From: Acetobacteraceae bacterium
GTDB lineage: Bacteria; Pseudomonadota; Alphaproteobacteria; Acetobacterales; Acetobacteraceae
Reading direction: 5' to 3'
Length of the DNA stretch: 18,430 bases
Assembly: GCA_027323595.1 (NCBI GenBank)
Contig: DAHWBL010000176.1
Location: forward strand, 1-18,430
A model generated the notes under the pieces. That model saw only the letters and a program-made list of their open reading frames with translations. It did not search any database and was not told where the DNA came from. The position numbers and the translations under genes are program-made. Below are positions 6,158 to 13,904 of the stretch, piece by piece. How positions within the stretch are numbered: position 1 is the stretch's first letter; every line of letters begins with the position of its first letter.

Positions 6158-7096
6158 CTATCCGCGCGCCGCCAGATCGGTGGTGAGGAAAATCCCGTGC
6201 GGGGAGCGGCCGACATCGATGGAGTGGAACTCGCCGGTGTGCGGATCGAGCACCGCCACGCGCTTCAGCCAGCGCTGGGTGATCCATAATTTGCCGTCCG
6301 GCGCGAAATCGATGCAGTCCGGCCCGCCGGGAATTTTATACACCCGCAGCTCGCGCAGGCTCACCGGATCGAGCGCGACGGTGGTGCCATCCACCCGGTC
6401 GTTCACATAGAGCGTGTGGCCGTCGGGCGAGAGGAACAGCTGGTGCGCGCCGCGCCCGGTCTTGACCCGGCGCAGCGTGTGGCCATCGATCGGGTCGAGC
6501 ACGGAGACGTCGTCCTGGCCCATGTTGGCCACCAGCACCTGGCCGCGCAGCCACAGCACTCCGGCCGGCGCATGCCCCACCGGCACCACCCACAGCACCG
6601 ACATCGCGTGCAGATCGATCGCGGCGAGCTTGTCGGTGCCCTGGAGCGAGACATAGACGACGCTGCCATCGGGGGCGAAGGCCATGTGGCTCGGCATCGA
6701 GGCGAGCGGGAAGCGCTTGACCAGCTTCATGCTGGCGGCGTCATAGATGTCCACCTGCGCGCGGGCGAGCCCGTTGACCACCAGGAATTTGCCGTCCGGG
6801 CTGAAGCCGATCTGATAGGGGTCCGCCACCGGCACGCGCCGTTGCAGGGCGAAATCGCGTGGATCGAGAAACAATATCTCGTTGCCGGCGGAATCGCCCA
6901 CCAGCAGGGAGCGCGCATCGGGACTGAGCATCAGATGATGCGGCTCGCGCAGCACCGGGATGCGGCGCAGCTCGGTCTGGTGCGCCATGTCGATGACGCT
7001 GAGGCTCGCATCGGCGGAGTCCACCACCAGCGCGAGGTCGGCGGCGCGCGCGAACAAGGGCGTCAACGCCAGAAGGACAAACAGCAGCCGCGACAT
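6158..7096 (-). CDS. Exported YVTN-type beta-propeller repeat protein
   Basis: The 312-residue protein starts with a signal peptide (MSRLLFVLLALTPLFARA-ADL) and consists of about seven repeats of roughly 40 residues with the recurring LSPDGxxLYV / FAPDGSVVYV / FSPDGKFLVV strand and DxxTxxxV turn, characteristic of YVTN/cytochrome-d1-like propellers. Such proteins are usually periplasmic and act as binding scaffolds or lactonase-like enzymes; no catalytic residues can be assigned. The start at 7096 has GGTGA five bases ahead and gives a clean signal peptide; ATG at 7114 is in frame but would lie almost on the predicted transcription start. The gene heads a two-gene operon with the desaturase-family protein, suggesting a link between an exported sensor or carrier and envelope lipid modification. 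That link is inference. Confidence 0.85.
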   Translation of the reverse strand: MSRLLFVLLALTPLFARAADLALVVDSADASLSVIDMAHQTELRRIPVLREPHHLMLSPDARSLLVGDSAGNEILFLDPRDFALQRRVPVADPYQIGFSPDGKFLVVNGLARAQVDIYDAASMKLVKRFPLASMPSHMAFAPDGSVVYVSLQGTDKLAAIDLHAMSVLWVVPVGHAPAGVLWLRGQVLVANMGQDDVSVLDPIDGHTLRRVKTGRGAHQLFLSPDGHTLYVNDRVDGTTVALDPVSLRELRVYKIPGGPDCIDFAPDGKLWITQRWLKRVAVLDPHTGEFHSIDVGRSPHGIFLTTDLAARG

Positions 7097-7115
7097 CGCT
7101 TTCACCAAAATCATA

Positions 7116-7130
7116 CTCTCTTATATATAG
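7116..7130. promoter_or_regulatory. AT-rich -10-like element in a divergent gap
   Basis: TATATATA (7122-7129) is an isolated AT block in very GC-rich DNA between divergent genes. On the minus strand TATATA (7129-7124) would set a start near 7117, just ahead of the beta-propeller start at 7096. The block is self-complementary, so it may also serve the plus-strand hydrolase gene. No convincing -35 box was found on either strand. Confidence 0.4.
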
Positions 7131-7183
7131 CAGCATCCGCCGCGCCGTTCATATGCGCGCGCGGGTCCGTGCTATGCTTGGGC

Positions 7184-7936
7184 ATGATGTCGATGAACCG
7201 CCGCCGCCTCCTCGCCGGGCTCGCCGCCCTGCCCGCCTGCCTGCCCGCCGCTGCCCGCGCCGCGATTCCGGCGGCGACGCCGCTGTCGCGGATGAACCTG
7301 CCCTGGTGGGCCGAACGCTTCGAGGCCAGCCAGCGCGCGCTGGCCACCGCGCCGCGGCTGTTGATGCTGGGCGATTCGATCACCCAGAATTTCGACAAGC
7401 GCGGCCCGCCGGCCTGGCAGGATTTCGCGCCGGTCTGGCAGCGCTTTTTCGCGCCGCGCGGGGCGGTCAATCTCGGCTTCAAGGGTGACACCACCGCGAG
7501 CCTGCTGTGGCGCATCCAGCAGGCGCGCTTCGCGGCCACCCCACCCCGCGCCGCGGTGATGCTGATCGGGGCGAATAATTTCGGCCGCGTGCATTGGAAC
7601 GCCGCCGATACCGCCATCGGCGTCGATGCGTGCCTCGACGCACTGCGCGCGCGGGTTCATGGCATTCGCATCGTGCTGGTCGGCGTGCTGCCCAGCGTGC
7701 GCAGCGCCTGGGTGGATGCGCAGACGCGCGCGGTGAACCGCCTGCTGGCGGAGCGCCATGCCGGCGCGCCCGATGTCGTTTGGCTCGATGCCGGCCATCT
7801 GTTCGTGCGCGCTGACGGCAGCACGGACGCGGCGAAATTCTATGACGGTCTGCTCACCCCGCCGGACCCGCCGCTGCACCCCACGCCCGCGATGATGGCG
7901 GAGTTGTCGGCACTGATCGTCGCGAAATTGCCGTGA
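7184..7936 (+). CDS. Exported SGNH/GDSL-family hydrolase (probable Tat substrate)
   Basis: The protein of about 250 residues has a twin-arginine-like leader, MNRRRLLAGLAALPACLPAAARA, followed by the SGNH blocks: LMLGDSITQNF with the nucleophile Ser near residue 65, LGFKGDTT supplying the oxyanion Gly, IGANNFG as block III (Asn), and PDPPLHPT near the C terminus with the catalytic His. Family members are esterases, lipases or acetylhydrolases; this one resembles the platelet-activating-factor acetylhydrolase-like group. The block V spacing is odd: the nearest Asp is four residues before His rather than the usual three. Three ATGs lie at 7184, 7187 and 7193; ribosome sites are weak, so the exact start is uncertain. 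It diverges from the beta-propeller gene and converges with the catabolic operon, ending only 12 nt from it. Confidence 0.85.
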   Translation: MMSMNRRRLLAGLAALPACLPAAARAAIPAATPLSRMNLPWWAERFEASQRALATAPRLLMLGDSITQNFDKRGPPAWQDFAPVWQRFFAPRGAVNLGFKGDTTASLLWRIQQARFAATPPRAAVMLIGANNFGRVHWNAADTAIGVDACLDALRARVHGIRIVLVGVLPSVRSAWVDAQTRAVNRLLAERHAGAPDVVWLDAGHLFVRADGSTDAAKFYDGLLTPPDPPLHPTPAMMAELSALIVAKLP

Positions 7937-7948
7937 GTGCGACAGGCC

Positions 7949-8722
7949 TCAGCCGCTGATCGCGGCGCGCACCATGCTGTAGGCGGTCAGCATGGAGGTG
8001 CGGGGATTGTCGGGGTCCGGCACGCCTTCCATGCGCACGAACATCTCCCCGGTCGGGCCGTGCGCCTCGATCTCGTGGATGTTGGCGCTCACCGAGGGGT
8101 CGGCGACCAGTTCGCATTCGGTGGCGTCCAGCCCCGCGCCGGACAGCGCGATGGTGGCCGCGACGTTGGCGTTTTTCGGGTAATCGAGCGCGGCGCGGCG
8201 CGCGGTGGTGCGGGCGAACACCGTGGGCGACTGGAGATTTTCCAGATCGACCAGGCTCTCCGCGATCGAGCCCGCCCAGGCGGCCGGCGGCTTGCGCGAG
8301 CGGTACAGCACCCGGATCGGCCCGGCGAGGCGCATCGCCGACAGCGCGTCGAGCCCGCCCACCGCGCCGCTGGCGAGCACCAGGCGCGCATGGGTTTCCT
8401 CGGCGGCACCGCGCAGCAGCGATTCCATCTCCGGATCGGCGAGCGCGCCGACCGAGGCGACGACCAGATCGATCCCCGCGGCGAGCACCGCCGGCCCAAC
8501 CGAGGCGAGCGCGGCCTGGCCGGCGCATTCGAGCACCAGCTCGGGCTGTGCGGCGCGCAGGCCGGCGATGTCATGCACCACCGGATGGCCGACGACGCGC
8601 GGCGAACCAGCGCGCAGCAGCACCGCCACGATGTGGTTCTCCGGCGCGCGCTCGGCCAGAATCGACGCCACCCGCCCGCCGATCGCGCCGTAGCCGATCA
8701 GCGCGATCCGGCGCGCCCTCAT
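7949..8722 (-). CDS. Aspartate dehydrogenase family NAD(P)-dependent oxidoreductase
   Basis: The 257-residue protein has the two-part structure of L-aspartate dehydrogenases: an N-terminal Rossmann fold (RRIALIGYGAIGGRVASIL, G-x-G-x2-G) and the C-terminal catalytic domain with LVLASGAVGGLDALSAM, ALDYPKNANVAATIALSGAG and SANIHEIEAHGPTGEMFV. Known members reversibly interconvert aspartate or a related amino acid with its oxo/imino acid using NAD(P)H. Within this operon a different amino-acid-like or imine intermediate may be the real substrate. Its ATG overlaps the ThDP-enzyme stop as ATGA. It is the last gene of the operon; no terminator hairpin is visible in the 12 nt before the convergent hydrolase gene, so termination must lie inside that gene or be factor-dependent. 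Confidence 0.85.
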   Translation of the reverse strand: MRARRIALIGYGAIGGRVASILAERAPENHIVAVLLRAGSPRVVGHPVVHDIAGLRAAQPELVLECAGQAALASVGPAVLAAGIDLVVASVGALADPEMESLLRGAAEETHARLVLASGAVGGLDALSAMRLAGPIRVLYRSRKPPAAWAGSIAESLVDLENLQSPTVFARTTARRAALDYPKNANVAATIALSGAGLDATECELVADPSVSANIHEIEAHGPTGEMFVRMEGVPDPDNPRTSMLTAYSMVRAAISG

Positions 8723-10368
8723 GCCCGCCGTGGCGGCCCGGCGAACGCCGAGGCAAAATCACCGAAACGTGCCATGTCCACCTCGACGATCGCGATGCCC
8801 GGCTGGGCCACCGCCCAGCGCAGCGCCTCGGCGGCCTGTTCGGGGCTGGAGATCTTGCGATGCGCGACGCCAAGGCTGCCGGCGAAGGCGGCGAAATCGG
8901 GGTTCAGCAAGTCGGTGTCGCCGTGTCGGCCGTCATATTCGGCGTCCTGGATGTTGCGGATCACCCCATAGCCGCCGTCGTTCATCAGCACCAGCGCGAT
9001 CCGGGCGCCGATCTGCGCGGCGGTGGCCAGCTCGCCCGGATTGAGCATGAAGCCGCCATCGCCGGCGATCGCCACCACCTGTTTGCCGGGGGCGGCCACC
9101 GACGCGCCGATCGCGTGCGCGAGGCCCTGGCCGATGCCGCCGCCCATCGCATGGATCGCGGTGCGCGGGCTCACCCGGCGCGGCAGGCGGTTGCCCCAGA
9201 TGCTGTTGGACAGCGTGATGTCGCGCACCCAGATGCCGTCATCGGGCAGCACCATCGCCACCGCGTCGATCAGCGTCGCATAGGCCCCGGCCTGGGCGCG
9301 GGTGGCGGCCTCGGCGGTGGCGCGGGCCTGCGCGGCGCGCGCGGTCCAGGCGGGATCGACCGATTTCGGCAGTACGATGCGGCCGAGCGCTTGCGCGGCA
9401 TCGGCCAGAATGAACAGATCGTTCGCATAGCCGCGCCCGTCGGCGGCGGGATCGGCATCGATGCGCACCACCCGCGCGGGCAGGCGCAGCGCATAGGTGC
9501 GGGTCTCGTTGGAGCGCAGATGCGAGCCCGCGACGATCAGCAGATCGGCATCCGCGATCATCGCCGCGACCGATGGGCTCTGCGCGAAAGCCGCGAGGCT
9601 GGCTGGATGATTTTCATCCAGCACGCCGCGCCCGGCGGTGGAGGCCACCACCGGCACACCGGCATCGGCGAGCGCGCGCACCGACCCCACGCAGCCCAGC
9701 GCGCCACCGCCGACCCACAGCAGCGGCCGGCGCGCGGCGGCAAGCCAGGCGGATGCCTGATCGAGCAAGGCGGGGTCGGCCGTCGCTGCCAGAAGCGGCA
9801 GCGGCCCGAGCGCCTCGCGCACCGGAATTTCGGTGCGTTGCAGATCGATCGCGACCTCGATGGAGACCGGCCCGGACGGCGCGGACAGCGCGGTGCGCAC
9901 GGCGGCGCGCAGCACGCTGGCCGCCTCGTCGGGATGGCTGATGCGCCAGGCCGCCTTGGAGACCGCGCGCAGCATGCCGAGCTGGTCCTTCGCCTCATGG
10001 ATGAAGCCCCAGCCGCGATCCAGCCACGGGCTGTCGATCTGCCCGGTGAGGTGGATCACCGGCGCGCCGGCGGTGAAGGCCTCCACCAGCGCGCCGGCGG
10101 CATTGCCCGCGCCGGTGCCGGTGGAGGTGACCGCCAGCGTCGGCCGGCCGGAAACCCGCGCGGCGGCGTCCGCCATGTTGACCGCGCCCGCCTCGCCGCG
10201 CGCGGTGACGAAGCGGATCACACCGCGCCGGCGCATCGCGTCGAGAAACGGCATGTTGTGCAGGCTGATCACGCCGAACGCCTCGCGCACGCCGGCGGCC
10301 TCCAGCTCGGCGATCAGCAGGTCGGCCACCGGCATGGTGGCGGTGTCGAGCCGGGTCGCGTCCATCAT
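8719..10368 (-). CDS. Thiamine diphosphate-dependent enzyme (acetolactate synthase/decarboxylase superfamily)
   Basis: The 549-residue protein has the three-domain plan of the POX/AHAS/benzoylformate decarboxylase superfamily. The N-terminal Pyr domain contains the catalytic Glu59 (FVTARGEAGAVNMADAAAR); the middle domain has ADLLIVAGSHLRSNETRTYA and VRIDADP; the PP domain has MGGGIGQGLAHAIGAS, then the GDGGFMLNPGELATAAQ...NDGGYG thiamine diphosphate motif. Such enzymes decarboxylate 2-oxo acids, ligate aldehydes or cleave C-C bonds. The substrate cannot be assigned; position next to the ring-cleavage and aspartate-dehydrogenase-like genes suggests action on an oxo acid produced by ring fission. 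Two ATGs are adjacent at 10368 and 10365, with CAGGG about 7 nt ahead; the start is 2 nt after the VOC dioxygenase stop. The TGA overlaps the next start. Confidence 0.88.
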   Translation of the reverse strand: MMDATRLDTATMPVADLLIAELEAAGVREAFGVISLHNMPFLDAMRRRGVIRFVTARGEAGAVNMADAAARVSGRPTLAVTSTGTGAGNAAGALVEAFTAGAPVIHLTGQIDSPWLDRGWGFIHEAKDQLGMLRAVSKAAWRISHPDEAASVLRAAVRTALSAPSGPVSIEVAIDLQRTEIPVREALGPLPLLAATADPALLDQASAWLAAARRPLLWVGGGALGCVGSVRALADAGVPVVASTAGRGVLDENHPASLAAFAQSPSVAAMIADADLLIVAGSHLRSNETRTYALRLPARVVRIDADPAADGRGYANDLFILADAAQALGRIVLPKSVDPAWTARAAQARATAEAATRAQAGAYATLIDAVAMVLPDDGIWVRDITLSNSIWGNRLPRRVSPRTAIHAMGGGIGQGLAHAIGASVAAPGKQVVAIAGDGGFMLNPGELATAAQIGARIALVLMNDGGYGVIRNIQDAEYDGRHGDTDLLNPDFAAFAGSLGVAHRKISSPEQAAEALRWAVAQPGIAIVEVDMARFGDFASAFAGPPRRA

Positions 10369-10370
10369 TG

Positions 10371-11258
10371 TCAGCCCTGGAACCCGGCGTCGGGATCGCC
10401 GGCCATGGCGGTGCGCATCTGCCGGCTCGGCGGGCCGGCGAGCATCCAGCGGTCGCTGAGCTCGGCGGTGCGCTGCCAGACGCGCGGCTGGTGGGTCGCC
10501 TCGTCGATCTGTTCGAGTTGGGTGGTGTATTCGATGACGAAGCCCGACGGCCCGATATAATAGGCGAACGGATTGTCGCCCGGACCGTGCCGGCCGGGGC
10601 CCCAGTTCACCGGATAACCGCCGTTCTTCAGCCGGCCGATGCCGCGCATGTAGGCGTCGAGCGTGGGCAGCTCGAAGGCGACGTGGTTGATCGAGGCACG
10701 ATCCGAGCGGTTCAGCGCGATCGAGTGGTGGTCGCTGTGGCAGCGCAAAAACACCATCTGGTCCTCGGACCAGTCGCTGATGCGAAAGCCCACGACGTCG
10801 GTGTAAAACGCGGTGAGCTGGTCGAACGCGGCGGTGTTGAGCACGATGTGGCTGATGCGGATGGGCGCGTCGGGGTCCGGCAGAGGGGTCACCTCGGCGA
10901 CCTCGGCGGTGATGCGCAACACCCGCTGATCCGGATCGGTGAGGGTGAAGCCCACGCCGCCACCAGGCGTGTCCAACGCGGCGATCGGGCTTGCCGCGAC
11001 GCCGGCGCGCAGCACCTTGTCGCGCAGCGCGCCCAGTGCTGCTTCGTCAGCAACGCCGAGGCTGATGCGCACCAGCCCACGCCGCGCGCCCGGATGCAGC
11101 CCGACCAGATAGGGCTCGGGGCCCGAGCCGCGCAGGAAATTGCCCTGGTTGCTTTCCACATCGGTGAGCTTCCAAAGCTCACGGTAGAAGGCGGCGGTCT
11201 GTGGCACGCCCGGACCGGCATAATCCAGGCTGCGCACCCACATCGGTTTGTCGTTCAT
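10371..11258 (-). CDS. VOC-family two-domain extradiol ring-cleavage dioxygenase
   Basis: The 295-residue protein has two VOC domains, as in type I extradiol dioxygenases (BphC, XylE-like). In the C-terminal domain the Fe(II) ligands are all visible: His137 (IRISHIVLNT), His192 (SINHVAFEL) and Glu243 (SGFVIEYTT). Second-shell residues also match: HSDHHSIAL (His near 178), GRHGPGDN (His224, Asp228) and Tyr233/234. It should therefore be an active Fe(II)-dependent enzyme cleaving a catechol-type ring next to a hydroxyl. The ATG at 11258 overlaps the iclR TGA; the open frame to 11333 would intrude into that gene. It sits between the regulator and the ThDP enzyme. Ring cleavage of the Rieske/SDR product is the natural reading, though the true substrate is unknown. 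Confidence 0.9.
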   Translation of the reverse strand: MNDKPMWVRSLDYAGPGVPQTAAFYRELWKLTDVESNQGNFLRGSGPEPYLVGLHPGARRGLVRISLGVADEAALGALRDKVLRAGVAASPIAALDTPGGGVGFTLTDPDQRVLRITAEVAEVTPLPDPDAPIRISHIVLNTAAFDQLTAFYTDVVGFRISDWSEDQMVFLRCHSDHHSIALNRSDRASINHVAFELPTLDAYMRGIGRLKNGGYPVNWGPGRHGPGDNPFAYYIGPSGFVIEYTTQLEQIDEATHQPRVWQRTAELSDRWMLAGPPSRQMRTAMAGDPDAGFQG

Positions 11259-12112
11259 GATGTTTCCCCATCGGCATGCGCGGCATGGCCTGCCGCGGGT
11301 TGTGTCGGCTCGCTGTCCTGCCAGCCGAGCCATTGCGAAATCTGTGTGCTGGTCGCCTGCGCCTGGACCATCAACCGGTCGAGCGCGGCACGGTCGGAGG
11401 CATTCCAGTCATGCCCGACCAGCGAGATGGCGGCGACGATGGCCCCGGTGCTGTCGCGCACCGGCAAGGCCAGACTGTCCACGCCGGGCTCGAAATCGGA
11501 GTGGCTGAGCACATAGCCGCGCGCGCGATCCGCCGACAGACGTTCGAACAGCGCGTCCATCGAGGTCGGCGTGATCGCGGTGAACCCCGGCAGGGGCGCG
11601 TGTTCGAACAGCGCGCGGATGTCGTCGCGCGGGCGCTCCATCAGCATGATCCGCCCCATCGCGGTGGCGTGCGCGGGCAGGCGCGTGCCGACCTCGATGT
11701 TGGAGGTCAGCGGCGAGCGCGCGGCATAGCGGGCGAGATAGAGGATGTCGGTGCCGTCCATCACCGCGAGCTGGGTGGCGTGGCCGGTGACATCACGCAA
11801 TTGTTCGAGCGGCACGCGCGCGACCTGCACCAGATCGAGCGAGGCCAGATAGGCGAAGCCGCGGGTCAGCAACGCCGGGCCAAGGCGGAAGCGGCGCTCG
11901 TCGATTTTTTCGACGAAGCGCATCGCCACCAGGGTTTGCAGAATGCGAAAGATGCTGGTGCGCGACACACCGACCGCCGCGCCGATCTCGGTGGCGGTGA
12001 GCGTGGTGCGATCGCGGGTGAACAAGGACAGCACCGCCAGGCCCTGCGCCAGCGCCGGCACGATATAGCGCCCCTGCGGCAGCGGCAGCGCGATGTCGGT
12101 GGCGGTGTCCAT
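11255..12112 (-). CDS. IclR-family transcriptional regulator
   Basis: The 285-residue protein has the IclR plan: an N-terminal winged helix-turn-helix (ALAQGLAVLSLFTRDRTTLTATEIGAAVGVSRTSIFRILQTL in outline, then a FVEKIDERRFRLGPALL wing) and a C-terminal effector-binding domain with GHATQLAVMDGTDILYLARY, GTRLPAHATAMGRIML, and LALPVRDSTGAIVAAISLVGHD. IclR proteins bind small aromatic or organic-acid effectors and control catabolic operons as repressors or activators. It is unusual in being embedded mid-operon rather than divergent, so it is probably autoregulated with the pathway. The ATG at 12112 begins 4 nt after the permease stop. Its likely targets are the dyads at 16779-16815 and possibly 16894-16911. 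Confidence 0.92.
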   Translation of the reverse strand: MDTATDIALPLPQGRYIVPALAQGLAVLSLFTRDRTTLTATEIGAAVGVSRTSIFRILQTLVAMRFVEKIDERRFRLGPALLTRGFAYLASLDLVQVARVPLEQLRDVTGHATQLAVMDGTDILYLARYAARSPLTSNIEVGTRLPAHATAMGRIMLMERPRDDIRALFEHAPLPGFTAITPTSMDALFERLSADRARGYVLSHSDFEPGVDSLALPVRDSTGAIVAAISLVGHDWNASDRAALDRLMVQAQATSTQISQWLGWQDSEPTQPAAGHAAHADGETS

Positions 12113-12116
12113 CGCC

Positions 12117-12914
12117 CTAGCCGGCCGCGCGCGCGCGCGCGGGCATGAAATGCAGCACCCGCCGCTCGATGAGCACGATGGCGCCATAAAGCACGATGCC
12201 GATCAGCGTCAGCAGGATGATGGTGACGAACACCATCGCGGTGTTGCCCGCGCCCTCGCCGAACGACAGCAGATAGCCAAGTCCGGTGTTGCCGCCGACC
12301 AGCTCTCCGACCACCACGCCGATCACCGCGAGGGTGGCGGCGATGCGCAGCCCGGCGAAGAACGGCGGCAGCGCCGCCGGGAACTCGATCTTCCAGAACA
12401 GCTGGAAACGGTTCGCGGTGAAGGCGCGCGCCAGCCGCACGATGTCGGGGTCGATCGCGCGCACCGCGCCGAGCACGTTGATCATCACCGGGAAGAACAC
12501 GATCAACACCGCGACCAGGATTTTCGGTGTCATGGTGTAGCCGAACCAGATCACGAACAGCGGCGCGAAGGCCACCTTCGGGGCGATCTGCAATGCCAAT
12601 ATGTAAGGCGACAGAACGAACTCCGCCGAGGCCGACATGCCGAGCACGAACCCCACCACCATGCCGAGCAGCATGCCGAACACAAAGCCCAGCAACACCT
12701 GCAGGGCGGTGATGGAGGTGTGATACATCAACTGGTCACGGCCCAGCATGCGCACGAACTCGTGCCACACCTGATCCGCCGGCGGAATGATGAAGGCGGG
12801 GATGCCCATCGCCGGCGGCCCCCATTGCCAGGCGGCAAGGAACAGCACGAACAGCCCCAGGCTCGCCGCCGCCATCAATTGCCGTGTCGGATCCGCCCAG
12901 TTTCGCATGATCAC
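12117..12914 (-). CDS. ABC transporter permease, SsuC/TauC type
   Basis: The protein of about 265 residues is a BPD-type inner membrane permease with about six hydrophobic helices (MAAASLGLFVLFLAAWQW, VLLGFVFGMLLGMVVGFVLG, ILVAVLIVFFPVMINVLGAV, LAVIGVVVGELVGG, MVFVTIILLTLIGIVLYGAI) and the cytoplasmic EAA loop RAFTANRFQLFWKIEFPAALPPFFAGLR that docks the ATPase. The family imports sulfonates, taurine, nitrate, pyrimidines, thiamine precursors or aromatic acids such as phthalate. The GTG at 12914 overlaps the binding-protein TGA as GTGA; an ATG two codons on (12908) is an equally plausible start. It forms an importer with the adjacent binding protein and ATPase. Confidence 0.92.
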   Translation of the reverse strand: MIMRNWADPTRQLMAAASLGLFVLFLAAWQWGPPAMGIPAFIIPPADQVWHEFVRMLGRDQLMYHTSITALQVLLGFVFGMLLGMVVGFVLGMSASAEFVLSPYILALQIAPKVAFAPLFVIWFGYTMTPKILVAVLIVFFPVMINVLGAVRAIDPDIVRLARAFTANRFQLFWKIEFPAALPPFFAGLRIAATLAVIGVVVGELVGGNTGLGYLLSFGEGAGNTAMVFVTIILLTLIGIVLYGAIVLIERRVLHFMPARARAAG

Positions 12915-13885
12915 TGCACGAACTGGTTGGTGTAGAGATCAGCCACCGGCGAGGTTTTCTCGATGATCCCCTGCTTGAGATAGAACTCCTGCAAGGATGC
13001 CAGCCGGTCGGGGTCGACCGCGCCGGTCACCTTCTGGCCCGGATAGACGTATTGATCATACATCTTGAAGATATCGGCGATCACCGGCTCGGTGTCGGCG
13101 TACTGGGTGATCTGCTTGACGTAGTCCTTCGCCGAGCCTGCCGGATCGGCCTTGATGTCCTCAAGCCCGTGCAGGGTGGCGCGCACCAGTTTGCGGATCA
13201 GCTCGGGGTTTTTCTGAATCGTTTCGTCGGACGCCACCACCGCCTGGGCCATGCTCTTGAACAGCGTGTCGGACGGGATGATCTGCATGTTCATCTTCGG
13301 TGCGGCATTGCGCGCCCACACCGTCCATTCCGGCACCGAGGCCATCGCGTCGGCCTGGCCGTCGGCGAACAATTTCCAGATATTCACCGGCCCCACCGCC
13401 TGGCCGTTGATGTCGTTCTTGGTCAGGCCCTGGGTGGCCAGCATGCCGAGCAGGGCGAAGAAAGTGGTGTCCTGATAAGCCATGGTGGTGACGGTCTTGC
13501 CTTTGAGATCGGCCACCGATGTCACCCGGTCCTTGTTGAGCACGAGCTGCATGAAGCCCTGGACGCCGAGCAGTGCGACGGTGCGCACCGGCACGCCGTT
13601 GGCGCGCACCAGGATCGAGGTGTCACCGATCGCGCCGCCGATCACCGCGTTGCCGGCGCCGACCTGCTTGGCCGCATCCACGCCGCCGCGCGCGGTGATG
13701 AATTCCACGTCGAGCCCTTCGGCCTTGAAGTAGCCGCGCTGGTCGGCGACCATCCACGGGCCGAACGCCGGCTGAACCTTGGGAGCCGGCAGCAGGTAGA
13801 TCACCTTTTGCAGGGTTTGCGCATGCGCCCCGCCGCCCAGCATCAATGCCAGCAGCGCGGCGGCCCGACCAATTCCTCGACGCAT
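12911..13885 (-). CDS. ABC transporter periplasmic substrate-binding protein (NMT1/SsuA-like)
   Basis: The 324-residue protein carries a Sec signal peptide (MRRGIGRAAALLALMLGGGAHA-QTL) and a type II periplasmic binding fold of the NMT1/THI5/SsuA group: QPAFGPWMVADQRGYFKAEGLDVEFI, AGNAVIGGAIGDTSILVRAN, SVADLKGKTVTTMAYQDTTF, then a second lobe from VGPVNIWKLFADGQADAM through KNPELIRKLVRATLHGLEDI. It should deliver the pathway substrate to the permease. The start at 13885 is supported by AAGGAAA a few bases upstream and by the signal peptide; ATG at 13921 would add charged residues before it. It lies 19 nt after the ATPase gene, the widest junction of the operon. The ligand is unknown; family context allows aromatic acids or sulfonates. 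Confidence 0.92.
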   Translation of the reverse strand: MRRGIGRAAALLALMLGGGAHAQTLQKVIYLLPAPKVQPAFGPWMVADQRGYFKAEGLDVEFITARGGVDAAKQVGAGNAVIGGAIGDTSILVRANGVPVRTVALLGVQGFMQLVLNKDRVTSVADLKGKTVTTMAYQDTTFFALLGMLATQGLTKNDINGQAVGPVNIWKLFADGQADAMASVPEWTVWARNAAPKMNMQIIPSDTLFKSMAQAVVASDETIQKNPELIRKLVRATLHGLEDIKADPAGSAKDYVKQITQYADTEPVIADIFKMYDQYVYPGQKVTGAVDPDRLASLQEFYLKQGIIEKTSPVADLYTNQFVQ

Positions 13886-13904
13886 TCTCGTTTCCTTTCG
13901 CGGC

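Noticed and set aside
8548..10560. A 670-codon plus-strand open frame opposite the ThDP and aspartate-dehydrogenase-like genes
   Set aside because: It is the antisense shadow of strongly recognised genes in GC-rich DNA, with no family features and no ribosome site.
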